64,000 nucleotides of DNA from Oxalobacteraceae bacterium (GTDB taxonomy: Bacteria > Pseudomonadota > Gammaproteobacteria > Burkholderiales > Burkholderiaceae_D), in NCBI GenBank assembly GCA_021298975.1, contig JAJTGC010000007.1, forward strand, positions 1 through 64,000. Direction: 5' to 3'. Both the position numbers and the translations under genes were made by a program. Positions within the stretch are counted from its first letter, which is position 1; each line of letters starts with the position of its first letter. The notes under the pieces are model-generated. The model saw only the letters and a list, made by a program, of their open reading frames with translations, was not told where the DNA came from and searched no databases. Positions 52,628 to 63,844 of the stretch are shown here, piece by piece.

Positions 52628-52876
52628 ATGAAGCTCCAGCCTTTTGACAATGAAACCCAGTCCCTGAGCCTGGGCGATCTGACCATCGAGAACCGGCTGG
52701 ATCAGCTGGAAATCTACGGCTCACTGAGCATTACCCGCGATCAGGCGGGGCTGGCGCTAGCGCTGCAACTCAAGCAACTGGTGGACGACACCGTGGCCCA
52801 ACTGCAGCTGGCGCAGGATTTACCGACGCGACTGAGCACCAAGCCAACCGACCAGATCGACAATCCCTTCAAATAA
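52628..52876 (+). CDS. Hypothetical protein
   Basis: 82 aa, 9 nt downstream of the nuclease gene; 'PFDNETQSLSLGDLTIENRLDQLEIYGSLSITRDQAGLALALQLKQLVDDTVAQL'. Confidence 0.65.
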   Translation: MKLQPFDNETQSLSLGDLTIENRLDQLEIYGSLSITRDQAGLALALQLKQLVDDTVAQLQLAQDLPTRLSTKPTDQIDNPFK

Positions 52877-52972
52877 GCAGGGTCATTCCCCCCCGGACAG
52901 TCAGGCAAGGACGTGACGCAAGTCGCTCAGGACTGGCATACTGTTGCACCCCAATGAAGTGCCGCACAACGA

Positions 52973-55153
52973 ATGACACCCACGCCCGCCAATTTGCGTT
53001 CCTATCCCCTGCACCGCGCCGGCTTGAAGCCCGCGCCATTTCTGCCCATGTCGCGTGCAGAAATGGACAAACTCGGCTGGGATAGCTGCGACATCATCAT
53101 CATTACCGGTGATGCGTACATCGACCATCCCAGCTTTGGCATGGCGCTGATTGGCCGGGTGCTGGAATCGCAGGGCTTCCGCGTTGGCATCATCAGCCAG
53201 CCCGACTGGCATTCTGCCGAAGCGTTCCGCGCGCTGGGCAAACCTAATTTGTATTTCGGTGTCACTGCCGGCAATATGGATTCGATGATCAACCGCTACA
53301 CGGCAGACCGCAAAATTCGTTCCGATGATGCGTACACCGCGGGTGGCGTGCCTGACAAACGTCCCGATCGCGCCGTCACCGTGTATGCACAACGCGCGCG
53401 GGAAGCCTATCCGGGCACCACCATTGTGATTGGCAGTATCGAAGCCAGCTTGCGACGCATCGCACACTATGACTACTGGTCCGATACCGTACGCCGCTCG
53501 GTACTGACGGATTCCAAGGCCGATATTCTCTTGTTTGGCAATGCAGAACGTGCGTTGCTGGAGTTGTCACATCGTCTCGCAGCCGGCGAAGCAGTGAAAG
53601 CGATTCGTGACATGCGCGGCACTGCATTCATGGTGACGCGCGGCTGGAAACCGGCGGATGACTGGCGCGAAGTTGACTCGACTCGGGTAGATACGCCCGG
53701 CAAGGTCGAACCGCATCCGGATCCATATGAAATGAAGGAAAAAGATCCCGAGGCTTGCGGCACCAAAGACGACAGCCCCGCGCCCGTGGTGAAGCCCATA
53801 CGCCTGATGTCGCGTGAAGAGCGTCTCGCACAGCAAAAAGAGATACGCGAAAAAAGTGTCGTTCGTCTGCCCGCATTTGAGGTGGTGAAAGAAGATCCGA
53901 TCAGCTACGCCCATGCATCGCGCGTCTTCCATCTGGAATCCAATCCGGGCAATGCGCGTGCCATGGTGCAGGCACATGGCGACCGCGATGTATGGCTGAA
54001 TGCGCCGCCCTTGCCGCTGGCGATGGATGAAATGGATTACGTTTTCGATCTGCCCTATGCACGTGCGCCGCACCCCGCTTATGGCAAGGCGAAAATACCC
54101 GCCTGGGACATGATCCGGTTTTCGGTCAACATCATGCGGGGCTGTTTTGGTGGCTGTACCTTCTGCTCGATCACGGAGCATGAAGGCCGCATCATCCAAA
54201 GCCGCTCCGAACCATCGATCCTGCGCGAGATCGAACTCATACGCGACAAGACCAAAGGCTTCACCGGTACTATTTCCGATCTGGGTGGACCAACGGCAAA
54301 CATGTATCGCATGGCCTGCAAGGAAAAAAGCATTGAAGAATCCTGTCGCCGGCTCTCCTGCGTCTATCCGACCATTTGCTCCAATCTCAATACCGATCAC
54401 AGCAAGCTGATTCAACTGTACCGACGCGCGCGTGATATACCCGGCGTGAAAAAAATTCTGGTAAGTTCAGGTCTGCGCTATGACCTCGCGGTACGTTCGC
54501 CCGAGTATGTGAAAGAACTCGCCACCCATCACGTGGGCGGTCTGCTGAAGATCGCGCCGGAACATTCCGAAGACGGGCCTTTGTCCAAGATGATGAAGCC
54601 GGGTATGGGCTCGTATTACCGCTTCAAGGAATTATTCGACAAGTATTCGAAAGAAGCCGGCAAGGAGCAGTACCTGATTCCCTACTTCATCGCCGCGCAT
54701 CCGGGCACGACCGATGACGATATGCTCAATCTCGCACTGTGGCTCAAGCAGAATGAATTCCGGCTGGATCAGGTGCAGACCTTCCTGCCCACACCGATGG
54801 CCATGGCCACCACGATGTACCACACGCGGAAAAATCCCTTACATAAAATTTCAAAAGATTCGGAAACAGTAGAAACACCGCGCGTGGGAAAAATCAGAAA
54901 ATTTCACAAGGCGCTGCTGCGCTATCACGATCCCGAAAACTGGGAAAGCATTCGCGACGGCTTGAAGCGCATGGGACGCAGCGAGTTGATCGGTAATGGG
55001 CCTCAGCATCTGGTGCCGAGATCGGATGCCGGCGCAAGCCGCGTTCGCGGCATGACAAAATATGAAACACCGTCGGTCAACCGGATTGCCAAAAAATTCG
55101 GCCAGAACAAACCGCGGGCGGGCGCGGCCATTGCGCGAAAGCGGTCGCCGTAA
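52973..55153 (+). CDS. YgiQ family radical SAM protein
   Basis: '[24 protein letters not shown]' CxxxCxxC; 726 aa, UPF0313/YgiQ-like N-terminus '[17 protein letters not shown]'. Confidence 0.96.
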   Translation: MTPTPANLRSYPLHRAGLKPAPFLPMSRAEMDKLGWDSCDIIIITGDAYIDHPSFGMALIGRVLESQGFRVGIISQPDWHSAEAFRALGKPNLYFGVTAGNMDSMINRYTADRKIRSDDAYTAGGVPDKRPDRAVTVYAQRAREAYPGTTIVIGSIEASLRRIAHYDYWSDTVRRSVLTDSKADILLFGNAERALLELSHRLAAGEAVKAIRDMRGTAFMVTRGWKPADDWREVDSTRVDTPGKVEPHPDPYEMKEKDPEACGTKDDSPAPVVKPIRLMSREERLAQQKEIREKSVVRLPAFEVVKEDPISYAHASRVFHLESNPGNARAMVQAHGDRDVWLNAPPLPLAMDEMDYVFDLPYARAPHPAYGKAKIPAWDMIRFSVNIMRGCFGGCTFCSITEHEGRIIQSRSEPSILREIELIRDKTKGFTGTISDLGGPTANMYRMACKEKSIEESCRRLSCVYPTICSNLNTDHSKLIQLYRRARDIPGVKKILVSSGLRYDLAVRSPEYVKELATHHVGGLLKIAPEHSEDGPLSKMMKPGMGSYYRFKELFDKYSKEAGKEQYLIPYFIAAHPGTTDDDMLNLALWLKQNEFRLDQVQTFLPTPMAMATTMYHTRKNPLHKISKDSETVETPRVGKIRKFHKALLRYHDPENWESIRDGLKRMGRSELIGNGPQHLVPRSDAGASRVRGMTKYETPSVNRIAKKFGQNKPRAGAAIARKRSP

Positions 55154-55164
55154 AACGACAGGCA

Positions 55165-55190
55165 TGAAAAAACCGACCGCAAGGTCGGTT
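55165..55190 (-). terminator. Intrinsic terminator after tRNA-Val
   Basis: Minus strand AACCGACCTTGCGGTCGGTTTTTTC. Confidence 0.82.
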
Positions 55191-55207
55191 GATCTTATGT
55201 CGTCGGT

Positions 55208-55282
55208 TGGTGGGAAGTGCTGGTTTCGAACCAGCGACCTATCGCGTGTGAGGCGATCGCTCTACCCCTGAGCTAACCTCCC
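55208..55282 (-). tRNA. tRNA-Val (anticodon CAC)
   Basis: GGGAGGTTAGCTCAGGGGTAGAGCGATCGCCTCACACGCGATAGGTCGCTGGTTCGAAACCAGCACTTCCCACCA. Confidence 0.96.
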
Positions 55283-55320
55283 AAACCGGCGCGCATTATC
55301 GCACAAGCGCCGCAATCGGA

Positions 55321-56025
55321 TCAATTTTCTGCCAGCTGCCGCCACAGACAGGTCGCTTTGGCTTCCGTATCCAACCCCTTGAGCAAGTCCTCATGCGCCG
55401 CCAGCTCATCGGGCTGGGCAGGCAACACAATGATCTCGGCCAGCGCTATGGGGGTATGGCTCCCATCTTCACCAGTACCATACCCGTGAAGATCCATGCT
55501 CAGGCTATCCTGCCCGCGCGTCATCGCGAGGTACACCTCAGCCAGCAGTTCCGAATCCAGCAGCGCGCCATGCAGCGTGCGATGTGCATTGGACACGCCA
55601 TAACGTTCGCACAAGGCATCCAGCGAATTGCGTTTACCGGGGTGCAGCTCTTTTGCCTGCGCGAGCGTGTCGGTAATTTTCAAGACGTGCGTATGAAATG
55701 CGGGCATGCGCAAACGCTCAAGTTCGGCATCAATAAAGCCCACATCGAATGAGGCGTTGTGGATGATGATCTCAGCATCCTGAACGAACCGACAAAATTC
55801 CTGAACGATTTCAGCGAATTTCGGCTTATCACTCAGAAATTCGGTACTCAGACCATGGACTGCGAGCGCGCCAGGATCGGAGTCTCGCTCCGGATTTAGA
55901 TAATAGTGAAAGTTGTTACCTGTCAGCCGTCGATTGAGCATCTCGACACAGCCGATCTCGATGATGCGATCACCGCTTTTGGGATTGAGGCCCGTAGTTT
56001 CTGTATCGAGAATGATTTGTCGCAT
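55321..56025 (-). CDS. dnaQ: DNA polymerase III epsilon subunit (3'-5' exonuclease)
   Basis: 'MRQIILDTETTGLNPKSGDRIIEIGCVEMLNRRLTGNNFHYYLNPER', 'IIHNASFDVGFIDAEL'. Confidence 0.97.
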   Translation of the reverse strand: MRQIILDTETTGLNPKSGDRIIEIGCVEMLNRRLTGNNFHYYLNPERDSDPGALAVHGLSTEFLSDKPKFAEIVQEFCRFVQDAEIIIHNASFDVGFIDAELERLRMPAFHTHVLKITDTLAQAKELHPGKRNSLDALCERYGVSNAHRTLHGALLDSELLAEVYLAMTRGQDSLSMDLHGYGTGEDGSHTPIALAEIIVLPAQPDELAAHEDLLKGLDTEAKATCLWRQLAEN

Positions 56026-56044
56026 GGCGTGATGGCTTGTGGTC

Positions 56045-56503
56045 TCAAATTTCCTGCGGCACTTTACCAGAAAGCACCAGCTCGACGCCGCGGTTGGCCA
56101 GCCTGTCTGCGCGCTCGTTACCCTCGTGGCCTGCATGACCCTTGATCCAGCGCCAGTCGACGTCGTGTCGTGCCTGAGCGGCATCAAGCGCCTGCCACAG
56201 GTCGACGTTTTTTACCGGCGCTTTACTGGCCGTCTTCCAGCCACGCGCTTTCCAGCCAGCCAGCCATTCGCTGATGCCCTTTTGTACATACTGGCTGTCG
56301 GTATGCACGATTACTTCACTGGGCCGCTTGAGCGCATTCAATGCCTCGATCACCGCCATCAATTCCATGCGATTGTTCGTGGTGTTGAGTTCACCACCGC
56401 AAATTTCTTTTTCTCTATCGCCGGCGATCAGCCAGGCACCCCAGCCACCCGGACCGGGGTTGCCCTTGCAAGCGCCATCGGTATAAATTTCAATTTTTTC
56501 CAT
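56045..56503 (-). CDS. rnhA: Ribonuclease HI
   Basis: '[22 protein letters not shown]', '[18 protein letters not shown]', '[19 protein letters not shown]'. Confidence 0.98.
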   Translation of the reverse strand: MEKIEIYTDGACKGNPGPGGWGAWLIAGDREKEICGGELNTTNNRMELMAVIEALNALKRPSEVIVHTDSQYVQKGISEWLAGWKARGWKTASKAPVKNVDLWQALDAAQARHDVDWRWIKGHAGHEGNERADRLANRGVELVLSGKVPQEI

Positions 56504-56521
56504 GCGTAGCCTGAAGCACTA

Positions 56522-57301
56522 TTAATTTTTCATTTGTTGCGTGACAGGCACCGCATGACGTACGCGCGTACCCTGCTTTTGCAATGCGGGTCCGACCAAA
56601 CGCATGCCCTGCACACGCTTGATAGCCTGCACAATGTACAAGGCACCCAGATAGGGCCACCAGCGATTACCGGCTTTTTCAAGAAAAGCAAAACGATCGA
56701 GCCATTTTGCAGTGGTAAACGGTGGTGCGTAGCAGCCGAAGTGTCCGCGATTGATTTCCATATTCAGGAGCTTGAGCCAGTCTTTCAGCCGCGGCACGCT
56801 GATAAATTCGCCATGCAGGGGCAAAAAATGCTTGCCGGTGACACGACCGAGGATTTGTCGCATGCCCCAGGTACTGTAGGGATTGAATCCACAAATGATC
56901 ACCTGACCCTCGGGAATCAGCACGCGCTCGACTTCACGCAACACTTGGTGCGGTTCGGCAGCGAATTCCAGTACATGAGGCAGCACCACCAGATCCAGGC
57001 TTTGGGTGGCAAACGGCAAATCGGCAAAATCATGCACGACCACCACCGATCGGCTCTCCAGCACCCCGCCATCATCCGGCGGCAGAACTGCGTCCGTCAC
57101 CCAGCGATTGGGCATGCGATTGGCCGCCAGCGTATCGAATCCCGGCAAACCGATCTGCAGCGCGTTGTAACCAAAAATGTCGGCAGTCAGCTCGTCGAGC
57201 CTGGCCTGCTCCCACGCATGGGCATAGCCACCCCGGGGCGTGTGAAACCAGGGGGCGAGCGATATAATCCGGTTTTCCGAAACGTGTCGGTTCATTCCCA
57301 T
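56522..57301 (-). CDS. SAM-dependent methyltransferase-like protein
   Basis: '[50 protein letters not shown]'. Confidence 0.88.
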   Translation of the reverse strand: MGMNRHVSENRIISLAPWFHTPRGGYAHAWEQARLDELTADIFGYNALQIGLPGFDTLAANRMPNRWVTDAVLPPDDGGVLESRSVVVVHDFADLPFATQSLDLVVLPHVLEFAAEPHQVLREVERVLIPEGQVIICGFNPYSTWGMRQILGRVTGKHFLPLHGEFISVPRLKDWLKLLNMEINRGHFGCYAPPFTTAKWLDRFAFLEKAGNRWWPYLGALYIVQAIKRVQGMRLVGPALQKQGTRVRHAVPVTQQMKN

Positions 57302-58088
57302 GTCAGTCAGTCAATCACTGCAGGTCACCGCCATACCGGCCTTTGACGACAATTATCTGTGGCTGATACACGATCAGGAATACGCAGCCATCGTTGATCC
57401 CGGCGATGCAGCCGCCGTTGAAGCAGCGCTGGCCGCGCATCAGCTCAAGCTGGCCGCTATTCTACTCACTCACCATCATGCTGACCATGCCGGCGGTGTT
57501 CCCGCCCTGGTCAGGCATTGGCATGTGCCGGTCTACGGACCCGCCAGCGAACGCATACCCGGCATTGATCATCCTCTGCGCGAGGGGGACGTGGTGACGC
57601 TGACATCGCCTTCAGTACAACTATCGGTGCTGGATGTGCCCGGCCACACCGCAGGCCATATCGCGTATGTCGCGCAGGGCCAGCACTGGCTGTTTTGCGG
57701 TGACACGCTCTTTGCCGGTGGCTGCGGTCGTTTGTTCGAGGGTACCGCTGAACAAATGACACAATCGCTGGGAAAAATCGCAGCGCTGCCAGACAACACC
57801 AAAGTGTATTGCGCACATGAATATACGGTATCAAACCTGCGCTTTGCGGTGGCGGCGGAACCCGATAATCAGCGCACCGCAGAACGACTCGCAGCCGCGC
57901 AGACTTTGCGCGCACAAAACATCGCGACGGTACCCTCGACGGTGGGCGAGGAAAAACTCACCAATCCATTTTTGCGTTATCGCGAAAAATCAATTGCCAA
58001 CCTCCTCAAGACCAGTGGCCGGCTGAATAAAGACGATCCCGTTGCAGTCTTTGCAGCACTGCGCGAATGGAAAAACGTTTTCAGATAA
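57300..58088 (+). CDS. gloB: Hydroxyacylglutathione hydrolase (glyoxalase II)
   Basis: '[14 protein letters not shown]', '[17 protein letters not shown]', '[22 protein letters not shown]', '[13 protein letters not shown]'. Confidence 0.97.
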   Translation: MSVSQSLQVTAIPAFDDNYLWLIHDQEYAAIVDPGDAAAVEAALAAHQLKLAAILLTHHHADHAGGVPALVRHWHVPVYGPASERIPGIDHPLREGDVVTLTSPSVQLSVLDVPGHTAGHIAYVAQGQHWLFCGDTLFAGGCGRLFEGTAEQMTQSLGKIAALPDNTKVYCAHEYTVSNLRFAVAAEPDNQRTAERLAAAQTLRAQNIATVPSTVGEEKLTNPFLRYREKSIANLLKTSGRLNKDDPVAVFAALREWKNVFR

Positions 58089-58205
58089 TTTGAGATTGAC
58101 TGATCAGCGCTGATTCTGCTTGACGGAGTTTCATGGGCTTGCATACACTTGCTGCAATTCAATTTTCTCAACCGGGCCTCGTGGCCGGTGATCCGCTCAG
58201 GGCCC

Positions 58206-59831
58206 ATGCCTCATTTCAGAACAAACAAGCAACGATCAGGGTTTTTCGTACATTCCCGATTGTCTATCGCACTGATGTCCTGCCTCGCGTTCCATTTGGC
58301 GGCACAGGCCAATGACCTGACGATAGCGCCCTCGCAACCTTCAGTGAACGCGCCCAAAGACGCGACCACGGAAGCACTGCCCAATCCCGCCACATCAGAA
58401 GACGCTATTCTGGCCGAGGATATCGAGCTGCAGAACTTTGATGTCTGGGAGCGTATCCGCAAAGGTTATGCGATTCCGGATCTGAACAATCCGCTGGTGG
58501 CCACACATTCGACCTGGTATGCCGCGCGACCCGATTATTTGCAGCGAATTACGCAACGCGCATCACGCTACCTGTTTTATGTTGTGCAGGAGCTTGAAAA
58601 GCGCAACATGCCGACCGAACTGGCGCTGCTGCCCTTTATCGAATCTGCATTCAACCCGCAAGCCTATTCCAGCGCAAAGGCAGCGGGGATGTGGCAGTTC
58701 ATACCGAGTACCGGTCGCGATTACAACCTCAAACAAAATGTGTTTCGTGACGAACGCCGCGACGTCCTTGCCTCCACCAACGCCGCCTTGACTTATCTGC
58801 AGCGACTGCATGGCATGTTCGGGGACTGGCAACTGGCACTGGCGGCGTACAACTGGGGCGAAGGATCGGTCTCGCGCGCCATTGCAAAAGCACAAGCGGC
58901 CGGCAGGCCCACCGACTACAACAGCTTGTCTGCTTACATGCCGGCCGAGACACGCAACTATTATCCCAAGCTGCAAGCCGTCAAAAACATCATCACCGTA
59001 CCCGCGCAGTACGGCATCACCCTGCCGGTGGTTGAAAATCAGCCTTACTTCGTCAGTATTAAAAAAACTCGTGATATAGACGTCAAGCTCGCTGCGCAAC
59101 TGGCCGAATTACCGATGGAAGAATTCAAGGCCTTGAATCCGCAGTTCAATCGCCCGGTCATCACCGGCGGCGCGACGACCCAAATTCTGCTGCCGCATTC
59201 GAACGCGGAAAAATTCAAGGAAAACCTGTCCAAATGGACACGCGCCTTGTCAAGCTGGACGGCCCATAAAGTCACGGCGGCGCGTGAGCGCATCGAGAGC
59301 ATTGCAGCACGCTTTAAAACCACGCCCGAACTCATCCGTGAAGTCAATGCGATACCGCCGAACATGCACCCCAAGGCAGGCTCGACGGTACTGGTTCCCA
59401 AACCATCCGCCGAGGCCGACAAGGACATCGGACAGGAAGTGGCTGATAACGCCATGCTTGCTTACGAGGCCGATGAGCCACCGCGCAGAAAAATCACGAT
59501 CAGGGCGGGCAAGCGCGATACGGTCGCCGGCATCGCTACGCGCTACAAAGTCAAACCTGAAGAAATACGCGACTGGAACAACCTGAACAATGACAAGCTG
59601 ACGGCGGGTCAGTCGCTTCGCCTCGAAGTTCGGGCGGGACGTTCCATGGCAAACCGCAGTAGAGGCAAGCCCGACACCAACGCAGAGAGAAAAATTGCTG
59701 CCAAAACCGACAACGCAAGCGGTTCGCGACGTATCAGCAAAGCCGACAAACGTGCAGCAAAACCGGTAAAAATTGCCTCAGCCAGGCACAGCACCAAGGC
59801 TGACAAGGACACGCGCCGTCAGGCACGATAG
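58206..59831 (+). CDS. mltD: Membrane-bound lytic murein transglycosylase D
   Basis: 'LALLPFIESAFNPQAYSSAKAAGMWQFIPSTGRDYNLKQN', LysM-like C-terminal repeats; start ambiguous (58149/58206). Confidence 0.94.
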   Translation: MPHFRTNKQRSGFFVHSRLSIALMSCLAFHLAAQANDLTIAPSQPSVNAPKDATTEALPNPATSEDAILAEDIELQNFDVWERIRKGYAIPDLNNPLVATHSTWYAARPDYLQRITQRASRYLFYVVQELEKRNMPTELALLPFIESAFNPQAYSSAKAAGMWQFIPSTGRDYNLKQNVFRDERRDVLASTNAALTYLQRLHGMFGDWQLALAAYNWGEGSVSRAIAKAQAAGRPTDYNSLSAYMPAETRNYYPKLQAVKNIITVPAQYGITLPVVENQPYFVSIKKTRDIDVKLAAQLAELPMEEFKALNPQFNRPVITGGATTQILLPHSNAEKFKENLSKWTRALSSWTAHKVTAARERIESIAARFKTTPELIREVNAIPPNMHPKAGSTVLVPKPSAEADKDIGQEVADNAMLAYEADEPPRRKITIRAGKRDTVAGIATRYKVKPEEIRDWNNLNNDKLTAGQSLRLEVRAGRSMANRSRGKPDTNAERKIAAKTDNASGSRRISKADKRAAKPVKIASARHSTKADKDTRRQAR

Positions 59832-59955
59832 ACCGATCTCGCGTCAAAGCAGATTCACCTGCGGTCAGCTGCATGCTGACTGCTTTTGGGCAGGTCCCGC
59901 ATTCAGCATTTTCATCATGCCAGCAAACTCCGCAGGCAGAAGGCTTTGCAGACAG

Positions 59956-61533
59956 TCAGTGCGTGCTGAAATTGGCTGCAGCCAGCAATCGCTGTGTATA
60001 CGGATGCTGGGGTGATGTCAGAACATCGGCACTCATGCCACTCTCCACCACTTTGCCATCTTTCATCACGATCACACGATGCGCCATCGCACGAATGACC
60101 GCCAGATCATGACTGATGAACAGATAAGCCATACCGTACTTCTGCTGCAATCCGGCCAACAACTCGAGCACCTGATACTGCACCGATACATCCAGCGATG
60201 AGGTGGGCTCATCCAGTAAAATCATCGCAGGCTTGAGCACCAGTACGCGCGCAATCGCGATGCGCTGCCGCTGCCCACCGGAAAACTCATGCGGATAGCG
60301 CGACATCATCGCAGGCGACAAGCCGACTTCCTGCAAGCCCGCACCCACCGCCTCGCGCAATTCAGCCTCGGACAAATGCGGCTTGTGCAGCGCCAGGCCC
60401 TCGCCCACAATTTGTTCAATCGTTCGGCGCGGCGATAGCGATGCGAAGGGATCCTGAAAGACGACCTGCATCTGCGCGCGCAGCGGACGCAACTGACCCG
60501 CCTCCATTGCGCTGATGTGCTGTCCGTTAAAAACGATGTCGCCCTGCGTGCGAGCCACCGACAGCCGCAACAGCGCCATGCCGAGCGTGGACTTCCCTGA
60601 ACCGGACTCCCCCACGATGCCCAATGTTTCACCTTGAGCCAGCGAGATGTCCATGTGGTCCACAGCGACAAATTCTTTTTGTCGAAACCAACCCTGCGGT
60701 ATGGCGAAACTGCAGCGCACGCCTTCCGCCTTGAGCAGCAGGTGCGCGTCAGTGACCAGATCACCGACCATGCGCTTGGCATGACTGGCGAGCAGTCGCT
60801 GTGTGTAAGCTTCACGCGGCGCACTGAACAAAGTGTCGGTATCTGCGGTTTCAATCAAACGACCGTGCTGCATCACACCGACACGATCAGCGAAGGATTT
60901 CACCAGATTCAGGTCATGCGTGATCATCAGCACCGACATCTGCTCTTCGCGCTGCAGTTGATTCAGCAGCTCGAGTATCTGTACCTGTATCGTGACATCC
61001 AGCGCCGTGGTGGGCTCATCGGCAATCAGCAGTTTGGGTTTGCAGGCCAGTGCCATCGCAATCATCGCGCGCTGTCGTTGACCACCAGAGAGCTGGTGGG
61101 GATAGGACAAGGCACGGCGTGCCGGTTCAGGAATGCCTGTTTTGGCCAGCAGATCCACCGCACGCAAGGCCGCCGCGCGCGCGCTCAAACCTTCATGCAG
61201 CATCAGTACTTCAGCGATCTGATTGCCGATCGTGAACAGCGGATTGAGCGCTGTCATCGGCTCCTGAAAAATCATGGCGATATCTTTGCCGCGCAAGCGG
61301 CGCAGCGCTGCATCGGACTTCCTGAGAATTTCCTGATCTTCAAAAAGTATTTTGCCCGAGACATCCGCATCGGGCAGCAAACGCATCATGGACAAGGCAG
61401 ACACCGTCTTGCCCGAACCGGATTCACCGACCAGTGCAAATTTCTCGCCGGGCGCAATCGTGAAACTGACATCATCCACCACGGTGGCGTTACCGAAGCG
61501 TACGGTCAGATGGTCTACGCGCAGCAGGCTCAT
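59956..61533 (-). CDS. yejF: Peptide ABC transporter ATP-binding protein, tandem-domain YejF type
   Basis: Two ABC domains: 'GESGSGKTVSALSMMRLL' and 'GESGSGKSTLGMALLRL', each with LSGGQRQR or FSGGQRQR signature. Confidence 0.92.
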   Translation of the reverse strand: MSLLRVDHLTVRFGNATVVDDVSFTIAPGEKFALVGESGSGKTVSALSMMRLLPDADVSGKILFEDQEILRKSDAALRRLRGKDIAMIFQEPMTALNPLFTIGNQIAEVLMLHEGLSARAAALRAVDLLAKTGIPEPARRALSYPHQLSGGQRQRAMIAMALACKPKLLIADEPTTALDVTIQVQILELLNQLQREEQMSVLMITHDLNLVKSFADRVGVMQHGRLIETADTDTLFSAPREAYTQRLLASHAKRMVGDLVTDAHLLLKAEGVRCSFAIPQGWFRQKEFVAVDHMDISLAQGETLGIVGESGSGKSTLGMALLRLSVARTQGDIVFNGQHISAMEAGQLRPLRAQMQVVFQDPFASLSPRRTIEQIVGEGLALHKPHLSEAELREAVGAGLQEVGLSPAMMSRYPHEFSGGQRQRIAIARVLVLKPAMILLDEPTSSLDVSVQYQVLELLAGLQQKYGMAYLFISHDLAVIRAMAHRVIVMKDGKVVESGMSADVLTSPQHPYTQRLLAAANFSTH

Positions 61534-62579
61534 GACTTCCTCCGCACATCCAGCGAGTTACGCAAGGCATCGCCAATATTGGTGAGCAGCAGCAGCGTGA
61601 TCGTCAGAACCGCAAATGTAGACAAAGCGATCCACCAGGCATCCAGATTATTTTTTCCCTGAGCGAGCAACTCACCCAGACTGGGGGTGGAGGGTGGCAC
61701 GCCGAGTCCCAGAAAATCGAGACTGGTCAGCGCCAAAATCGCACCGCTCATACGAAAAGGCAAAAAGGTCACCACCGGCGTCAGGCTGTTGGGCAGCACA
61801 TGGCGCCAGATGATCTGCCAGTTGGATAGCCCCATCGCGCGCGCCGCTTGTACGTACTCAAGATGCCGGTTACGCAAAAAATCTGCGCGCACATAGTCGG
61901 ACAAACCCATCCAGCCGAACAAGGACAACAGCACCAGCAGCAGAAGGATGCTGGGCTCGAAAATCGACGCAAAAATAATCAGCAGATACAACTCGGGCAT
62001 CGAGCCCCAGATTTCCATGAAGCGCTGGAACAGCAGGTCGGTTTTGCCGGCGAAGTAGCCCTGCACTGCCCCCGTCAGCACGCCAAGCATCACACCGGTG
62101 ATGGTCAGTGCCAGCCCGAACAGTATCGACACACGGAATCCATACAGCAGTCGTGCAACCACGTCACGTCCACGATCATCGGTACCAAGCCAGTTGTCAC
62201 CCGTGGGTGGCGCCGGGTTGGGGGATTTCGCAAAGTAGTTGAGCGTATCGTAACGATAGTGATTGATCGGATAGATCGCCCAGTTCCCCGGTTGGTCAAA
62301 CTGAGACTGAATGAAAGGATCCAGATAGTCTGCGGGTGAATCAAATTCGCCACCAAAGGCCGTCTCCGCATAATCCGTCGCGATGGGAAACATCAGTTGT
62401 CCGTTGTAACGTGCCACCAGCGGCCTGTCATTCGAGATCAGTTCAGCGCCCAGACTGAGCACGAACAGCACGACGAAAATGACAAGGCTCCAATAGCCAC
62501 GGCGATTTTGCCGAAAGCGTCGCCACACCCGGCGGCCGGGCGAGAGGGAAATCTCCGGTGTTATTGCATTCGTCGTCAT
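61530..62579 (-). CDS. yejE: Peptide ABC transporter permease, YejE type
   Basis: 'RRFRQNRRGYWSLVIFVVLFVLSLGAELISNDRPL', 'NWLGTDDRGRDVVARLLYGFRVSILFG'. Confidence 0.92.
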   Translation of the reverse strand: MTTNAITPEISLSPGRRVWRRFRQNRRGYWSLVIFVVLFVLSLGAELISNDRPLVARYNGQLMFPIATDYAETAFGGEFDSPADYLDPFIQSQFDQPGNWAIYPINHYRYDTLNYFAKSPNPAPPTGDNWLGTDDRGRDVVARLLYGFRVSILFGLALTITGVMLGVLTGAVQGYFAGKTDLLFQRFMEIWGSMPELYLLIIFASIFEPSILLLLVLLSLFGWMGLSDYVRADFLRNRHLEYVQAARAMGLSNWQIIWRHVLPNSLTPVVTFLPFRMSGAILALTSLDFLGLGVPPSTPSLGELLAQGKNNLDAWWIALSTFAVLTITLLLLTNIGDALRNSLDVRRKS

Positions 62580-63640
62580 CGCGCAAGACTTTCAAATTGA
62601 ACGCGCGGATCGGCCCACACGTAGCACAGGTCACCGAGCAGCTTGACGACCAACCCAATCAGCGTGAACAGATAGAGCGTGCCCAAAACTACCGGATAAT
62701 CACGACGCACCACGGACTCATACGATAACAAGCCCAGTCCATCCAGCGAGAACAGTGTCTCGATCAACAAGCTGCCGGCAAAGAATGCACCAATAAAAGC
62801 AGCCGGAAATCCGGTCACCAGCGGAATCAGTGCATTACGAAAGACATGCTTGTAAAGCACCGCACGTTCGGAGAGGCCTTTTGCGCGCGCTGTCAGTACA
62901 TACTGCTTGCGTATCTCTTCGAGAAACGTGTTCTTGGTCAGCATCGTCATCACGGCAAACGAACCCGCTACCGACGCCAGTACCGGCAGCGTGATGTGCC
63001 ATAAATAATCCTTGACCTTGCCAAACCAGGAGAGTGTCTCCCAGTCATCTGACGTCAGGCCGCGCAAGGGGAACCACTGCACAAAACTGCTGCCTGCAAA
63101 AACTACCAGAAGGAATACACCCAGCACAAACCCGGGAATTGAATAACCGATCAGTACCAGCATACTGGTCACGCTGTCGAAACGACTGCCCTCACGCACC
63201 GCCTTGGCCACACCCAGCGGCACGGAAATAAAATAGGTCAGGAAGAATGTCCACAAACCGATAGTGATCGACACGGGCAGTTTGGATTTGACCAATTCCC
63301 ATACATCCTTGTGGTGATAAAAGCTCTGGCCAAGATCGAAGCGGGCAAACCCTTTGAGCATTTGAACAAATCGCTCCACCGGCGGTTTGTCAAAGCCATA
63401 CAGCGCCTTGATTTCTTCCACGCGCTCGGAATCAATACCCTGACGACCGCGGTACTCGGAAGCGCCCGCACCGGAAGACTCGCCAGCACCACCCGTCTGA
63501 CCTTTTTTCAGTTCAATCAGCGCCTGCTCGACGGGCCCGCCGGGCACAAACTGAATCACGGCAAAGGTGATGGCAATGACGCCCAGTAGCGTGGGTATCA
63601 TCAGCAGCGTTCGTTTCAATATGTAGGACCAGAGATTCAT
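62576..63640 (-). CDS. yejB: Peptide ABC transporter permease, YejB type
   Basis: 'YILKRTLLMIPTLLGVIAITFAVIQFVPGGPVEQAL', 'ARAKGLSERAVLYKHVFRNALIPLVTG'. Confidence 0.92.
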   Translation of the reverse strand: MNLWSYILKRTLLMIPTLLGVIAITFAVIQFVPGGPVEQALIELKKGQTGGAGESSGAGASEYRGRQGIDSERVEEIKALYGFDKPPVERFVQMLKGFARFDLGQSFYHHKDVWELVKSKLPVSITIGLWTFFLTYFISVPLGVAKAVREGSRFDSVTSMLVLIGYSIPGFVLGVFLLVVFAGSSFVQWFPLRGLTSDDWETLSWFGKVKDYLWHITLPVLASVAGSFAVMTMLTKNTFLEEIRKQYVLTARAKGLSERAVLYKHVFRNALIPLVTGFPAAFIGAFFAGSLLIETLFSLDGLGLLSYESVVRRDYPVVLGTLYLFTLIGLVVKLLGDLCYVWADPRVQFESLAR

Positions 63641-63660
63641 GGACGGTTCTTGAGATTAAA

Positions 63661-63755
63661 GTCACTGGATCCCAGCTTTCGCTGGGATGACGGTGGAAAT
63701 TTTACGGTCGCCTTGACAACTATCGTCGTCCCAGCGAAAGCTGGAATCCAGCGTC
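63661..63755. repeat. Paired-hairpin palindromic extragenic element, copy 2
   Basis: gtcactggatcccagctttcgctgggatgacggt ... atcgtcgtcccagcgaaagctggaatccagcgtc; same organisation and related spacer as 19726-19827. Confidence 0.88.
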
Positions 63756-63844
63756 TTTCGTTGAAAACAAACAGCTTAAACTCTCGACAACTTGGCGTTC
63801 GCCACGTGGTACTGGCCGCATTCAGCCTTGTTTCAGCACCCTCA

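Noticed and set aside
53567-54415. 282-aa minus-strand ORF
   Set aside because: Antisense to the YgiQ radical SAM gene
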